The translations under genes were made by a program, and so were the position numbers. From JADCCX01 sp031431475 (GTDB lineage: Bacteria; Pseudomonadota; Alphaproteobacteria; Rhizobiales; Beijerinckiaceae), in contig JANPDL010000001.1 in NCBI GenBank assembly GCA_031431475.1, forward strand, positions 1-43,591: a DNA stretch of 43,591 bases. Direction: 5' to 3'. Position 1 is the stretch's first letter; each line of letters opens with the position of its first letter. Below, one piece after another: positions 15,525 through 24,071 of this stretch. The notes under the pieces were generated by a model. That model was not told the DNA's origin, did no database searches, and worked only from the letters and a program-made list of their open reading frames with translations.

Positions 15525-16205
15525 ATGAAAACCGCGTTTCGGATCACACTCGCAGCCACAGCTCTGTCATTTGGCCTCACGGTCGCCGCTCAGGCCCAAG
15601 CACCAGCGCCACCGCAATTTCCAAACATGAGCTTCTTTGTAACCTCCGCGCCCGGACCCAACGGCGCGAATTTCGGTGGCCTCGAAGGGGCCGATGCCTA
15701 TTGCCAGGGTCTTGCGGCCAAGGCGGGCGCGGGTACTAAGACCTGGCGGGCCTATCTCAGCCAGCAGGCGATGGGCGGAAAGACTGCGGTCAATGCGAAG
15801 GACAGAATAGGGAATGGTCCGTGGATGAATGTCGGCGGCGTGCAGATCGCGGCCAACGTCGCTGACCTGCATGATCCGGCCAAGGCCAATATCAATGTCA
15901 CTACGGCGCTGACCGAAACCAACCGCATGGTCATGAGCCGCCTGTTCGTGGTGAATTACCATGACATTCTGACAGGCACGAACGCCGATGGCACGGCGCC
16001 TGCCGCCGACAAGGATATGACCTGTGGCAACTGGACCAAGGGAGCCGAGGGGACTGCGATGGTCGGCCATCATGATCGCATGGGTCTGAGTGAGGCTCCT
16101 GAAGCCAAATCGTGGAATGCCTCGCATCCCACACGCGGCTGCGACAATGCCTCGCTTCGGACAACCGGTGGGAATGGATTGCTCTACTGCTTCGCGGCAA
16201 ACTAA
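15525..16205 (+). CDS. Secreted lectin-like protein
   Basis: A 226-residue exported protein with a signal peptide over about residues 1-25 (AQAQAPAPPQ after it). The mature part begins MSFFVTSAPGPNGANFGGLEGADAYC and contains four Cys plus a WN or GNWTKG segment near the C-terminus, as in proteins annotated as lectins in rhizobia, which resemble the C-type lectin/endostatin fold. The function is not established; sugar binding is inferred only from fold resemblance. The ribosome site is AAGGGAG. A strong terminator follows 25 bases after the stop. It appears to be a single-gene unit with a palindromic upstream region. Confidence 0.72.
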   Translation: MKTAFRITLAATALSFGLTVAAQAQAPAPPQFPNMSFFVTSAPGPNGANFGGLEGADAYCQGLAAKAGAGTKTWRAYLSQQAMGGKTAVNAKDRIGNGPWMNVGGVQIAANVADLHDPAKANINVTTALTETNRMVMSRLFVVNYHDILTGTNADGTAPAADKDMTCGNWTKGAEGTAMVGHHDRMGLSEAPEAKSWNASHPTRGCDNASLRTTGGNGLLYCFAAN

Positions 16206-16230
16206 GGCGAGCTGTCACCCTGCGGAAAGC

Positions 16231-16265
16231 ACAATGGCCGGGTTAAACCGGCCATTGTCGTTTTT
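16231..16265 (+). terminator. Intrinsic terminator of the lectin-like gene
   Basis: ACAATGGCCGG (16231-16241) and CCGGCCATTGT (16248-16258) form a perfect 11-pair stem with a six-base loop; CG and then five T (16261-16265) follow. It lies between the lectin-like gene and the convergent aspartate dehydrogenase gene. Confidence 0.88.
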
Positions 16266-16279
16266 CGTCCGGGGAGTGG

Positions 16280-17089
16280 TTATGACCCGATCCAGACCGG
16301 ATCAACCAGCCGCCGCAGTGCATCCACCGCACTGAGCGCCGTCATCTGGCTGGTGCGCGGATTCTTTGGGTCCGGCTTGCCACGGATCGTCATGCTGACG
16401 GACGTGCCCGCGGTTTCGACCTCGATGGTGTGGACATTCGCCGTCTCGACCGGATCAACCCATATCTCGCAATGTGTGCGTTCGACACCGATACCCGCCA
16501 GCGACAGCGCCACTGCCACATTCACATTGGCGGGGAACCCCATGATCGCCTCCCGCGCCGTGCCTGAGAAAACACATACAGGAGTGGTCATCGCCATAGG
16601 GTCAATGCCGTTGGCAACCAGATGCGGTGCACCGACAAGGCTCCTTGGTGACTTGCGCGTTATGATGCGGCTGGCCGTGATATCGCGGCGTGACAGTGCC
16701 CGCACCACATCCAGCCCCATTATTGCACCAGTTGGCACCATGAGCCTCTGATTGCGAGCCCGGAAGGCAGGGATCAGGTCCGTGCGGCGCGCCAGCTGGC
16801 CGACGCTGAGAACCATCAGGCCTTTTCCAGCGGCCAGCGTGGCGTCAGCAATGGTATCGAATGATGCAGCAGGAAGGCATTCGATCACGATATCAGCGGC
16901 TTGCGGTAGCTCGTTCAGTGGAAGAATCTGCGCATTCACGCGATGAGTCAGCAAAAGTGCGCGCGCCTTTGCCTCATTCCGCACGGCGATTGCTGTAATG
17001 GTGATGCCCGGTTCGTTGCGCGCAATCTCGGCTACAATACCTCCGCCGATGGCACCAAGCCCGGCGATGGCAATGGAAAGCGGCTTCAC
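16280..17089 (-). CDS. nadX: Aspartate dehydrogenase
   Basis: A 269-residue NAD(P)-dependent enzyme. The N-terminal Rossmann fold begins IAIAGLGAIGGGIV, and the domain characteristic of L-aspartate dehydrogenase includes SPRSLVGAP, VFSGTAREAIMGFPANVNVAVALSLAG (cited here as the FSGTAREA and FPANVNVA blocks) and a conserved catalytic-region GTSVSM. It converts L-aspartate to oxaloacetate or, with NadA, supplies iminoaspartate for NAD synthesis. Neighbours nadA/nadC are not seen, so a catabolic role is as likely. The Lrp-type ligand-binding gene lies 17 bases upstream on the same strand. Confidence 0.88.
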   Translation of the reverse strand: MKPLSIAIAGLGAIGGGIVAEIARNEPGITITAIAVRNEAKARALLLTHRVNAQILPLNELPQAADIVIECLPAASFDTIADATLAAGKGLMVLSVGQLARRTDLIPAFRARNQRLMVPTGAIMGLDVVRALSRRDITASRIITRKSPRSLVGAPHLVANGIDPMAMTTPVCVFSGTAREAIMGFPANVNVAVALSLAGIGVERTHCEIWVDPVETANVHTIEVETAGTSVSMTIRGKPDPKNPRTSQMTALSAVDALRRLVDPVWIGS

Positions 17090-17106
17090 GCGGGGTTACG
17101 CTGGGC

Positions 17107-17343
17107 TCAGAACGCCTTGAACGTGATCATCGTTCGCGTGTCCTGAATGCCGGGCAGGACTTGCACCCTCTCGCCTACGAAATGGCCGATATCAACGGTA
17201 TCGTCGATGTGGAACTTGGCGAGAATATCGTACTCGCCCGCCACGGAGTAAATCTCGGAGGCTATCTCGGCATCAGCCAGAGCAGTCGCAACATGGTATG
17301 TCTTGCCGAGCTGGCATTTGATCTTGACGAAAAAGGTCTGCAT
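17107..17343 (-). CDS. Stand-alone Lrp/AsnC ligand-binding (RAM) domain protein
   Basis: A 78-residue protein that matches only the C-terminal ligand-binding half of Lrp/AsnC regulators: FFVKIKCQLGKTYHVA, GEYDILAKFH and PGIQDTRTMI are the usual strand and GxxD motifs. No DNA-binding domain is attached. Such single-domain proteins form the same octameric amino-acid-binding ring and may act by binding a partner or a metabolite. It lies directly upstream of the aspartate dehydrogenase gene, which suggests a link to amino acid levels. A moderate GAGAGA site precedes the ATG. Confidence 0.85.
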   Translation of the reverse strand: MQTFFVKIKCQLGKTYHVATALADAEIASEIYSVAGEYDILAKFHIDDTVDIGHFVGERVQVLPGIQDTRTMITFKAF

Positions 17344-17395
17344 GGCTGGTCTCTCGGGATGATCTCCCGGTGGTAGCGGGAAGCAGTCTGCTTGT

Positions 17396-18301
17396 CTAAG
17401 GCCTTCTTGGTTCAGGCCGTCTGGGTGCTGCCGGAGCGGCGGGCGGGCGTGGCGTTGCTGTTGCGGCAGCTTCCGGTGTTTGCCCGTCGCGCGCAAGCAC
17501 CTCGATATCCCGGTCGAACCCCGATTTGATCTTGAACTCACTCTGGAAAACCCGTCCTTCGTTGCGGGCGATTGCGACATAATCGCCTTCAGCGAGGGTC
17601 ATGGCGGGAAAGGCACCGAGTGCCTCGCGGATGACATCTCCGCCGGGCGTGAGGACTGACCAGGCCGTGTTGGCGCGCGCCTCTCCGCCGGGGTTGGACA
17701 CCAGCTTCAGCGTGATCGTCGCAGCGCGGTGATGCATGTTGGCTTCGATGATCTTGCCTGATGTCACACGGATATCGGCGCGGACGATGGAGTTCGAATC
17801 CCCGTAGCTCGACACCACGTGATAAGTGCCTTCGGGCAGCCGCAGGGTTTCACCGGTGCGCAGCGACGATGTCACAAGCTTTCCTTCAGAATTGCCAGCT
17901 TCCGGGATGTAGACCGAGACCTGCAGCCGGTTGAGAGGGATGAACTGGTCCTGGATGCTGCCCTTGACCACAAGTGCGCCTGCGCTGATCGGTACGCGCT
18001 CGGTGGTCGTAGCATTGCCAACCAGCACCTTGCGCGTCGATGAGGCTAGCCCGTAAGCGACATGCACCACGTACTCGCCAGCAGGCATCGGCAGCGTTGG
18101 TGCTGCATCGGCTGATTGGGTGACAAGAGCAGGCTCGCCATCCGCTACCAGTTTGAAGATACGCCAGGTCAATCCATGCGCGATAGGCTTGTTCTCACCT
18201 GCAAAAGTAGCGGAGAGAGCGAGTTGTGACCCACCCTGCGCGTGTGCGGTGAGCTGGCTGCCCATGAGCAGCGTGATGATGAGGGTGACGCGTCGAAACA
18301 T
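17396..18301 (-). CDS. Exported protein with three internal beta-repeats
   Basis: A 301-residue protein with a signal peptide over about residues 1-22. Three repeats spaced 81-83 residues apart end with related turns: PAGEY (73-77), PEGTY (156-160) and AEGDY (237-241). Each is followed by an alternating hydrophobic strand (VVHVAYG, HVVSSYG, VAIARNEG). They resemble carboxypeptidase-regulatory or transthyretin-like beta-sandwich modules. The C-terminal 30 residues are rich in Pro, Ala and Arg and probably disordered. It is probably periplasmic. No enzymatic motif is seen and I do not recognise a named family. Confidence 0.75.
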   Translation of the reverse strand: MFRRVTLIITLLMGSQLTAHAQGGSQLALSATFAGENKPIAHGLTWRIFKLVADGEPALVTQSADAAPTLPMPAGEYVVHVAYGLASSTRKVLVGNATTTERVPISAGALVVKGSIQDQFIPLNRLQVSVYIPEAGNSEGKLVTSSLRTGETLRLPEGTYHVVSSYGDSNSIVRADIRVTSGKIIEANMHHRAATITLKLVSNPGGEARANTAWSVLTPGGDVIREALGAFPAMTLAEGDYVAIARNEGRVFQSEFKIKSGFDRDIEVLARDGQTPEAAATATPRPPAAPAAPRRPEPRRP

Positions 18302-18433
18302 TACTGACCTGACTATCCCGAAACCCTTGATCAGAGAAGATCATTCGCAACAGCAAATTGAATTGGCGAAAATGGGGCTTTGCAAGCGAAGCGCCGGGCT
18401 TTAGCCATCCTGTACTAAAGCAAGGGGATGCGC

Positions 18434-19066
18434 ATGTTCTATGTCAGCGGGCGTCACAGGGAAGCGGGGTTGCCGCATGATCCCCTCAAGGCGATCATAG
18501 CGCCGCGTCCCATCGGCTGGATCAGCACCATGTCGAAAGCAGGAGAGATCAATCTCTCGCCGTACTCCTATTTCAACGCCTTTAGCAGCAGACCACCTAT
18601 CGTCGCCTTTTCAAGCGAGGGTTTGAAGGATGCTGTGTCCTTCGTGCAGGAAACCGGCGAATTCGTCTGCAATCTTGCGACATTCGATCTCGCCCAGCAG
18701 ATGAATGCGACCTCCGCGCCACTGCCGAGGGGCGAGAACGAGTTTATCCACGCCGGGCTGGCGATGGCCAAATCCGAGCTGGTAAAGCCGCCACGTATTG
18801 CTGTGGCAGCCACGGCGCTTGAGTGCAAATTGTTGCAGATTGTCTCGCCCAATGATCTCTCGGGTGCACCTGCCGGCTGCCATATCGTTATCGGGCAGGT
18901 CGTCGGAGTTCATATCGATGACCGGTTCATCAAGGACGGGCGCCTCGACACATCGGCGATGCGGCCCATTGCGCGCATGGGCTATGACGAATACGCCGTG
19001 ATTGAAAAGCCGTTCAGAATCACGCGGCCTGCGGGCGCTGGTAATTACAATGATCCGCCCCGCTAG
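18434..19066 (+). CDS. Flavin reductase family protein
   Basis: A 210-residue protein of the flavin reductase-like (FMN-binding split barrel) family, cytosolic. The RPIGWIST stretch and the SPYSYFNAFSSRPPIVAFS block (described in parts) are typical FMN-contacting sequences; ETGEFVCNLATF is also conserved. It may reduce FMN with NAD(P)H or oxidise a small flavin-dependent substrate; no partner monooxygenase is nearby. The ATG at 18434 is preferred over the one at 18428, because AGGGG lies six bases upstream of it. The 3' end overlaps the convergent lyase gene by four bases. Confidence 0.88.
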   Translation: MFYVSGRHREAGLPHDPLKAIIAPRPIGWISTMSKAGEINLSPYSYFNAFSSRPPIVAFSSEGLKDAVSFVQETGEFVCNLATFDLAQQMNATSAPLPRGENEFIHAGLAMAKSELVKPPRIAVAATALECKLLQIVSPNDLSGAPAGCHIVIGQVVGVHIDDRFIKDGRLDTSAMRPIARMGYDEYAVIEKPFRITRPAGAGNYNDPPR

Positions 19067-19947
19067 ACGTTGATCCCCGCCGCCCGTGCTGCTGCCAGAA
19101 TGCGCTCGGCGCGACGGATATGCGGGCGGTCGATCATCTCGCCGTCGATGCCAGTGACACCAGCATCCGGGTTTGCCGCGAAGAAATCGATGATTTGGCG
19201 CGCACGTGCCACGGCCTGCTCCGTCGGCGTGAACACCGCATTGATGACTGGGACCTGTGCCGGGTGGATCGCCATTTTAGCCGTGAAACCATCGCGGCGG
19301 GCGGCTTCTGATTCCAGACGCAAACCGTCGAGATCGCGGAAAGCCGTGTAAACCGTATCGATGGGCGCAGCTTCCGCCGCATGGGCCGCCAACAGACACA
19401 GCGAACGCGCCAGTCGGTAGGGATCGGTATAGGTCCCGTTGTCCAGGCGGGCGGTCTCCGCCCCCAGATCCGCCGACAGGTCCTCCGCACCCCATGTCAA
19501 TCCTGCGAGGCGCGCGCTGATGCCGACGTAGCTCCCCATGTGAAAGAGCGAGCGCGCCGTCTCGGTGGCGATGGCGATGATCCGGGTTTGCCCATCCGGT
19601 AGATTGCTCTCGGCTTCCCGTACTGCGAGTTTTGCGGACAGCAACGACACATCATCGCCGGACTGACTCTTGGGCAGCATGATGCCATCCGGTGCGGAAG
19701 GCATCACGGCATCGAGGTCATCGCTGACCATGCCGGTGCCATGGGCGTTGATGCGCACGAAGAGGCGAGGCCGGGCGTCGCTCTTCCTGGCCTCTGCGAT
19801 GAGGGCTGCTGCGATTTTCCGCGCGTCAGGTTTGCGGGAAAGCGCGACTGAATCCTCAAGGTCGATCAGCAGTGCATCCGCACCTGAAGCGAGGCTTTTT
19901 GCCAGTTTCTTCTCGTCATCGGCCGGGACAAACAGCAGTGAGCGCAT
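19063..19947 (-). CDS. HpcH/HpaI-family CoA ester lyase
   Basis: A 294-residue member of the citrate lyase beta/malyl-CoA lyase family. LFVPADDEKKLAKSL opens the barrel; DALLIDLEDSV contributes the metal-binding acidic residues, followed by RIN, MLPKS, ATET and GAEDLSADLG. These enzymes cleave or form beta-hydroxyacyl-CoA esters such as malyl-, citramalyl- or methylmalyl-CoA, using Mg2+. Exact substrate is not readable. The next gene upstream, a MaoC-like hydratase, is only three bases away, so both probably act in one acyl-CoA pathway. Confidence 0.88.
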   Translation of the reverse strand: MRSLLFVPADDEKKLAKSLASGADALLIDLEDSVALSRKPDARKIAAALIAEARKSDARPRLFVRINAHGTGMVSDDLDAVMPSAPDGIMLPKSQSGDDVSLLSAKLAVREAESNLPDGQTRIIAIATETARSLFHMGSYVGISARLAGLTWGAEDLSADLGAETARLDNGTYTDPYRLARSLCLLAAHAAEAAPIDTVYTAFRDLDGLRLESEAARRDGFTAKMAIHPAQVPVINAVFTPTEQAVARARQIIDFFAANPDAGVTGIDGEMIDRPHIRRAERILAAARAAGINV

Positions 19948-19950
19948 GTT

Positions 19951-20433
19951 TCAGGCCTTGTTCGCACGTTTCATGAAGGCCTGCCGACGGCATTCAGCCA
20001 CCAGCTTGCCGTCCTGATTATAGGCCTTGTGGAGAAAATCCACGATTCCCGCATCTGGCCGCGACTTCGATTCGCGCATAGCCAAGATTTCGGTGGTGCA
20101 ATGGATCGTATCGCCTTCGAAGAGCGGTACCGGAAATTTCACATCGCTCATACCCAGGTTGGCGATGGTAGTGCCGACCGTCGTGTCGTTGACCGAAATG
20201 CCGATGAGCAAACCAAGCGTGAAGAGCGAATTCATCAAGGGTTTGCCCCATTCGGTTTCTTTCGCACAAAAATCAGCGTCGATATGCAGGGGTTGGGGAT
20301 TCAGTGTCATGTTGGAAAACAGCATGTTGTCCATCTGCGTCACGGTGCGCGTGAGGCGGTGTTTGATGACTTCACCAACGGTAAAATCTTCAAGGTAGCG
20401 CCCGCCGCGCCAGTGCCTTTCGATACCAGACAT
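19951..20433 (-). CDS. MaoC family dehydratase (mesaconyl-CoA hydratase-like)
   Basis: A 160-residue hotdog-fold protein. The hydratase motif is present as NPQPLHIDADFC; the usual catalytic Asp is not before NPxPLH, but the arrangement matches the MaoC family in alphaproteobacteria. Such proteins add water to or remove it from acyl-CoA double bonds. It is the first gene of a two-gene operon with the CoA ester lyase; the pair hydratase + lyase suggests breakdown or formation of a methyl-branched C5 dicarboxylyl-CoA, which is inference. No signal peptide. Confidence 0.83.
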   Translation of the reverse strand: MSGIERHWRGGRYLEDFTVGEVIKHRLTRTVTQMDNMLFSNMTLNPQPLHIDADFCAKETEWGKPLMNSLFTLGLLIGISVNDTTVGTTIANLGMSDVKFPVPLFEGDTIHCTTEILAMRESKSRPDAGIVDFLHKAYNQDGKLVAECRRQAFMKRANKA

Positions 20434-20555
20434 TTCGCTTCTCCCTGATTTTCATGGTTGTGTAGCTTGGAAACCGCACCGCTTTAAGCCGCTATTTACC
20501 ATAGCTGTTCATTCTCTTGTCACCAGTGCGGTTCGCCGTCGTCTCCAGAGTATCC

Positions 20556-21620
20556 ATGTTCCTGTTCACCAACCGTACCCCCAGTGCCGTGCAGCCCCAG
20601 GTCGCAGAGACCGTGCCGCATGCCGCGCCCATGCGCCAAGCTTCGCAGGCAACGGGTGTGTCCTTCGATTATCTTGCCAAGACGGCTGAACGGGAATCGC
20701 GTTTCAATCCCGCAGCCAAGGCCCCCACATCCTCTGCCACAGGCATGTTCCAGTTTCTGGAGCAAACCTGGCTGGGAATGGTGAAGCAGGAAGGCCCCAA
20801 GCTGGGCCTGACGAACGAAGCAGCCGCTATCTCCGGTGATGGTGGCCGGTTCAACGTGACGGACACCGGCATGCGGCAGCGCATTCTCGCGTTGCGCGAG
20901 GATCCTGCAGTATCCTCCATGATGGCGGGAGCTTTTGCATCCCGCAACGGCAAGCAGCTGCAGGAAGCCATTGGCCGCAAGCCCAGCGAGGGCGAACTCT
21001 ATATGGCGCATTTCCTCGGTGCATCCGGTGCACGGGACATGATCAATCTGGTCAAGTCCAACCCTGAGGCGAAGGCTGCGTCATCCTTCCGTGATGCGGC
21101 TGCGGCCAACAAGTCTGTGTTCTTTGACAAGTCTGGCCGCGCAAAAACGGCTGCCGAGGTCTATGGCAACCTCACCGCGCCGTTCAGCCAGACGCCCGTG
21201 CTGCAAGTCCAGGAAACGGCTGCAACGATGGACAAGGCTTACCAGATGTTCCGGGTGAAGGATGGCGGCAAACCCTTGCACGGGCTCTTCCGCTCCAATG
21301 GAGAGCCGGTGGCCAGCGTTGTGGCCGACGCCTGGGGCCAGATGGCGCGTCGCGGCGCTGCCGTGCCAAGCTCCGAAACGCGCGTGGCGTTTTTCCCGCG
21401 TGAGGCCAGCGCCGCCAGCACCGTTATCAGCGATGCAGCTCCAGCTGTGACTTCAGCTGAAGTGGCACGCAAGGCAGTGATCCTGAGATTGCCGCAGCAA
21501 GGCCCTGCATCTCTTCAGGATGCGGCGCAGCAAGTAGCTGTTGGTCGCAAGAAACCATCGGTGAGCGTTGGCAAGCCGCTGGATCTGATGCGGTTTGTGA
21601 AGACAGGCTCTGGCATATGA
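20556..21620 (+). CDS. Lytic transglycosylase-like (SLT) domain protein
   Basis: A 354-residue protein. The lysozyme-like core covers about residues 30-170: the catalytic Glu47 is in ERESRFNP, followed by SSATGMFQFLEQTW, both typical of SLT transglycosylases. The remaining half is Ala- and Ser-rich with no recognised domain. Unlike most family members, it has no obvious signal peptide in the predicted start region; a longer upstream start (GTG near 20517) does not add one. It is translationally coupled to the next gene (ATGA overlap). It probably acts on peptidoglycan if exported; how is unclear. Confidence 0.78.
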   Translation: MFLFTNRTPSAVQPQVAETVPHAAPMRQASQATGVSFDYLAKTAERESRFNPAAKAPTSSATGMFQFLEQTWLGMVKQEGPKLGLTNEAAAISGDGGRFNVTDTGMRQRILALREDPAVSSMMAGAFASRNGKQLQEAIGRKPSEGELYMAHFLGASGARDMINLVKSNPEAKAASSFRDAAAANKSVFFDKSGRAKTAAEVYGNLTAPFSQTPVLQVQETAATMDKAYQMFRVKDGGKPLHGLFRSNGEPVASVVADAWGQMARRGAAVPSSETRVAFFPREASAASTVISDAAPAVTSAEVARKAVILRLPQQGPASLQDAAQQVAVGRKKPSVSVGKPLDLMRFVKTGSGI

Positions 21621-22834
21621 TGGTGCGCTCCTACCTCGAATGGTCGCTGACAGCTTCTGCACAGGAGCGGGCAGAAGCTGTCGGTATTCTGGCTGATGTG
21701 TATCTCGGCGGAGAATTGTCGCCTGTAGAACGTCGTGATGCAGAAGCCGCGCTGACCTTGGCTCTGGATGATCCAGCACCCTCTATCCGCCGTGTTCTGG
21801 CACAGAAACTCGGTGCATCGGATCGCACGCCTCGCCCCATCATTGCTGCGCTGATCGAGGACCTGCCTGATATTGCTACAGTTGTTATCGCCAATTCTCC
21901 CGTAGTGACCGATGCGGCGCTGGTTGATCTTCTGGCACTTGGCGATCCCATGACACAGATCGCCATTGCCCAACGTCAGTTTGTCTCGCAGGGCGTATGT
22001 GCTGCATTGGCGGAAACGGCATTGGTGGAAGCCAATGTTGCGTTGATCGAGAACGAGGGCGCAGATATGTCTCTGGCCAGCCTGAACCGGTTGCTGGAGC
22101 GTTTCCCTGACCACAGCGTTTTGCGTGAAGTGCTTCTGGAGCGCGGTGATCTGCCAGTCGATATCCGCATGGTGCTGGTCAAGGGTGTCGCGGAGCAGTT
22201 GACGGGATTTGCAAAGGAATGCGGGTGGCTGTCGGATATCCGCGCTACGCGCCTTGCTGCGGACTGCACCGAGAGCGGGGCCATTGCAGTCGCGACCGAA
22301 GCTGAATCTGATAGCATGATCGATCTCGTGCATGGCCTGCGTTCCAGTGGCCGTTTGACGCCACAGCTTTTGCTGCGGTCGCTCCTCTCGGGTGAAACGC
22401 GGCTGCTGACGGCTTCGCTGGCGGAACTCTCTGGTGTTCCGCATGATAAGGCCAGTGGTTTCGTGCATGCACGTGGAAGCATGGGGTTCCGGGCGCTCTA
22501 TCGGAAGGCGGGAATGCCACAGAGGCTGGAGCCAGCATTCGAGGCGGCGTTATCTGCATGGCATGAGTTCGGTATGGCGCAGGCTGTACCGGGCCGATTA
22601 TCGCGCCAGATGGTGGAGCGTGTGCTGACGTCAGTTGCCACGCTTGATGATCAGGAGCTCGACAAGGTGATGGTCCTCCTGCTCCGATATCAGGCCGAAT
22701 CCGCCCGTGAGGAGGCACGGCATGCTGTCGCCGCTATTATCGCCGAGACGGCACCGCCTATAGCGTTGGAGCAGGATGATCTGGAACAGCGCTTGCAGGA
22801 AGCTTTGCAGCTGGAGTTCAGGGAAGCGGCCTGA
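21617..22834 (+). CDS. DUF2336 domain protein with HEAT-like repeats
   Basis: A 405-residue cytosolic protein of alpha-helical repeats. The pattern SIRRVLAQKLG, DIATVVIANSPVVTDAALVDLLALGDPMTQIAIAQR and similar runs are characteristic of DUF2336, described in pieces here. The function is unknown in this family; it is common in alphaproteobacteria. The start codon ATG overlaps the stop of the transglycosylase-like gene (ATGA), so the two are translationally coupled. It converges on the glycosyltransferase with eight bases between stops. Confidence 0.85.
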   Translation: MMVRSYLEWSLTASAQERAEAVGILADVYLGGELSPVERRDAEAALTLALDDPAPSIRRVLAQKLGASDRTPRPIIAALIEDLPDIATVVIANSPVVTDAALVDLLALGDPMTQIAIAQRQFVSQGVCAALAETALVEANVALIENEGADMSLASLNRLLERFPDHSVLREVLLERGDLPVDIRMVLVKGVAEQLTGFAKECGWLSDIRATRLAADCTESGAIAVATEAESDSMIDLVHGLRSSGRLTPQLLLRSLLSGETRLLTASLAELSGVPHDKASGFVHARGSMGFRALYRKAGMPQRLEPAFEAALSAWHEFGMAQAVPGRLSRQMVERVLTSVATLDDQELDKVMVLLLRYQAESAREEARHAVAAIIAETAPPIALEQDDLEQRLQEALQLEFREAA

Positions 22835-22842
22835 GATCGCCA

Positions 22843-23952
22843 TCAGGGGATCGGCGAAGGTCCATGGATGATGCTGGATGCGCCAGGTTCTGCCAAGCGC
22901 CTGGCTCGAGCAACTTCAAGGCTTTCGAAAATTGCCCCGTAATGCTCGGCCGCCTTTTCCCATGTGAACAGGCGCGCGCGCTGGAAGCCACGTGTCTTGA
23001 GAGTCTGCGCCAGAAGAGGGCGCTCGATCAGATCTAGCATTGCACAGCCTATCGCTTTTGCTGATCTTGCATCGACCAGCATCGCGGCATCTCCCGCCAC
23101 TTCTGGAAGCGCTGTTGCATTGCCTGTAATCACGGGAGTTCCAGCAGCCATTGCTTCCAGAACGGGCAAGCCAAAACCTTCGTAAAGGCTGGCGAATAGA
23201 AACGCTTCGGCGCCTGCCATAAGAGGACCCATATGCTCCTCTGCTACAAAGCCGACAACGCGGACGCGTGGGCCCTCAAGATTCATGTCCGATGCATCAC
23301 CGAAAACGTGGGCGCGGCTGAGATTTCCGGAGATCACGAGATGAAGATCTTGCGGCAGAGCAGACGCTACCGCGCGCCAGGCATCAAGTGTGCGCGCCAG
23401 ATTCTTGCGCTTGTCCGATGTCGCCTGGACTAGGATATAGCGTTCCGGCAAATCGAGGGCCGCGCGCGTTGCGGCGAGAGCCGCCGGGGCGTACGGCGTG
23501 AAATGCCGGGCAACACCATTGTGAATGACCTCGATTCGGTCGGCGGACAATCCCATGCGCTTCGCCATCTGCTGGCGGGAGAATTCCGAAACCGTCACGA
23601 CTTTCGAGACGCTTCGGACAAGGCGCGGCACGAGGGCCTGGTAGAGCTTGACGAAGGCCGGCGAGAAGTACTCCGGAACATCGAAAAACGCAGTGTCATG
23701 CACGGTTACGACCTGATGCGGATAGAGCAGCGGGCCTGTAGCTGAGGGGCTCCAGAGCAGGCGTCCTGCTGCACGTATTGGCAGGACAGCTTGTTCCCAG
23801 ACATGACCCTTGATGCCGCCCAGCGGTTTGCCCGGCATGATCAGCGCTGCATCGGGCAACCGCTTCATCACCTCATGGGCAACTCGTTGCTGACCGCCCA
23901 TGGCAAAGGCCGTGACCCGCGCGTTGACGGCGAGCGAATACCCGTTTGGCAT
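22843..23952 (-). CDS. Family 4 glycosyltransferase (GT-B fold)
   Basis: A 369-residue cytosolic enzyme. The C-terminal nucleotide-sugar domain is clear: YILVQATSDKRKNL, GFVAEEHMGPLMAGAEAFLFASLYEGFGLPVLEAMAAGTPVI (cited by parts: LMAGAEAFLF, YEGFGLPVLE with the E-x7-E motif) and ALPEVAGDAAMLVD. It transfers a sugar from a nucleotide donor, mannosyl- or glucosyl-like by family; acceptor unknown. The ATG at 23952 has AGGAG nine bases upstream. No other polysaccharide genes are adjacent, so a capsule or exopolysaccharide locus is not shown. Confidence 0.9.
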   Translation of the reverse strand: MPNGYSLAVNARVTAFAMGGQQRVAHEVMKRLPDAALIMPGKPLGGIKGHVWEQAVLPIRAAGRLLWSPSATGPLLYPHQVVTVHDTAFFDVPEYFSPAFVKLYQALVPRLVRSVSKVVTVSEFSRQQMAKRMGLSADRIEVIHNGVARHFTPYAPAALAATRAALDLPERYILVQATSDKRKNLARTLDAWRAVASALPQDLHLVISGNLSRAHVFGDASDMNLEGPRVRVVGFVAEEHMGPLMAGAEAFLFASLYEGFGLPVLEAMAAGTPVITGNATALPEVAGDAAMLVDARSAKAIGCAMLDLIERPLLAQTLKTRGFQRARLFTWEKAAEHYGAIFESLEVARARRLAEPGASSIIHGPSPIP

Positions 23953-24071
23953 AAGACACAACTCCTGACGCAACAGTTACGCGCCGGAAGATGGCAGTCA
24001 GCCCGCTGATCAGCAAATGCGATCAGATTTCTTCATTACGAGTTAACCTTAAGTCTGGCCTGCTTTCAGGC

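Noticed and set aside
21515..22468. Minus-strand open frame of 317 codons
   Set aside because: It is antisense to the DUF2336 gene and the end of the transglycosylase gene and has a His/Arg/Gln-rich composition typical of a shadow.
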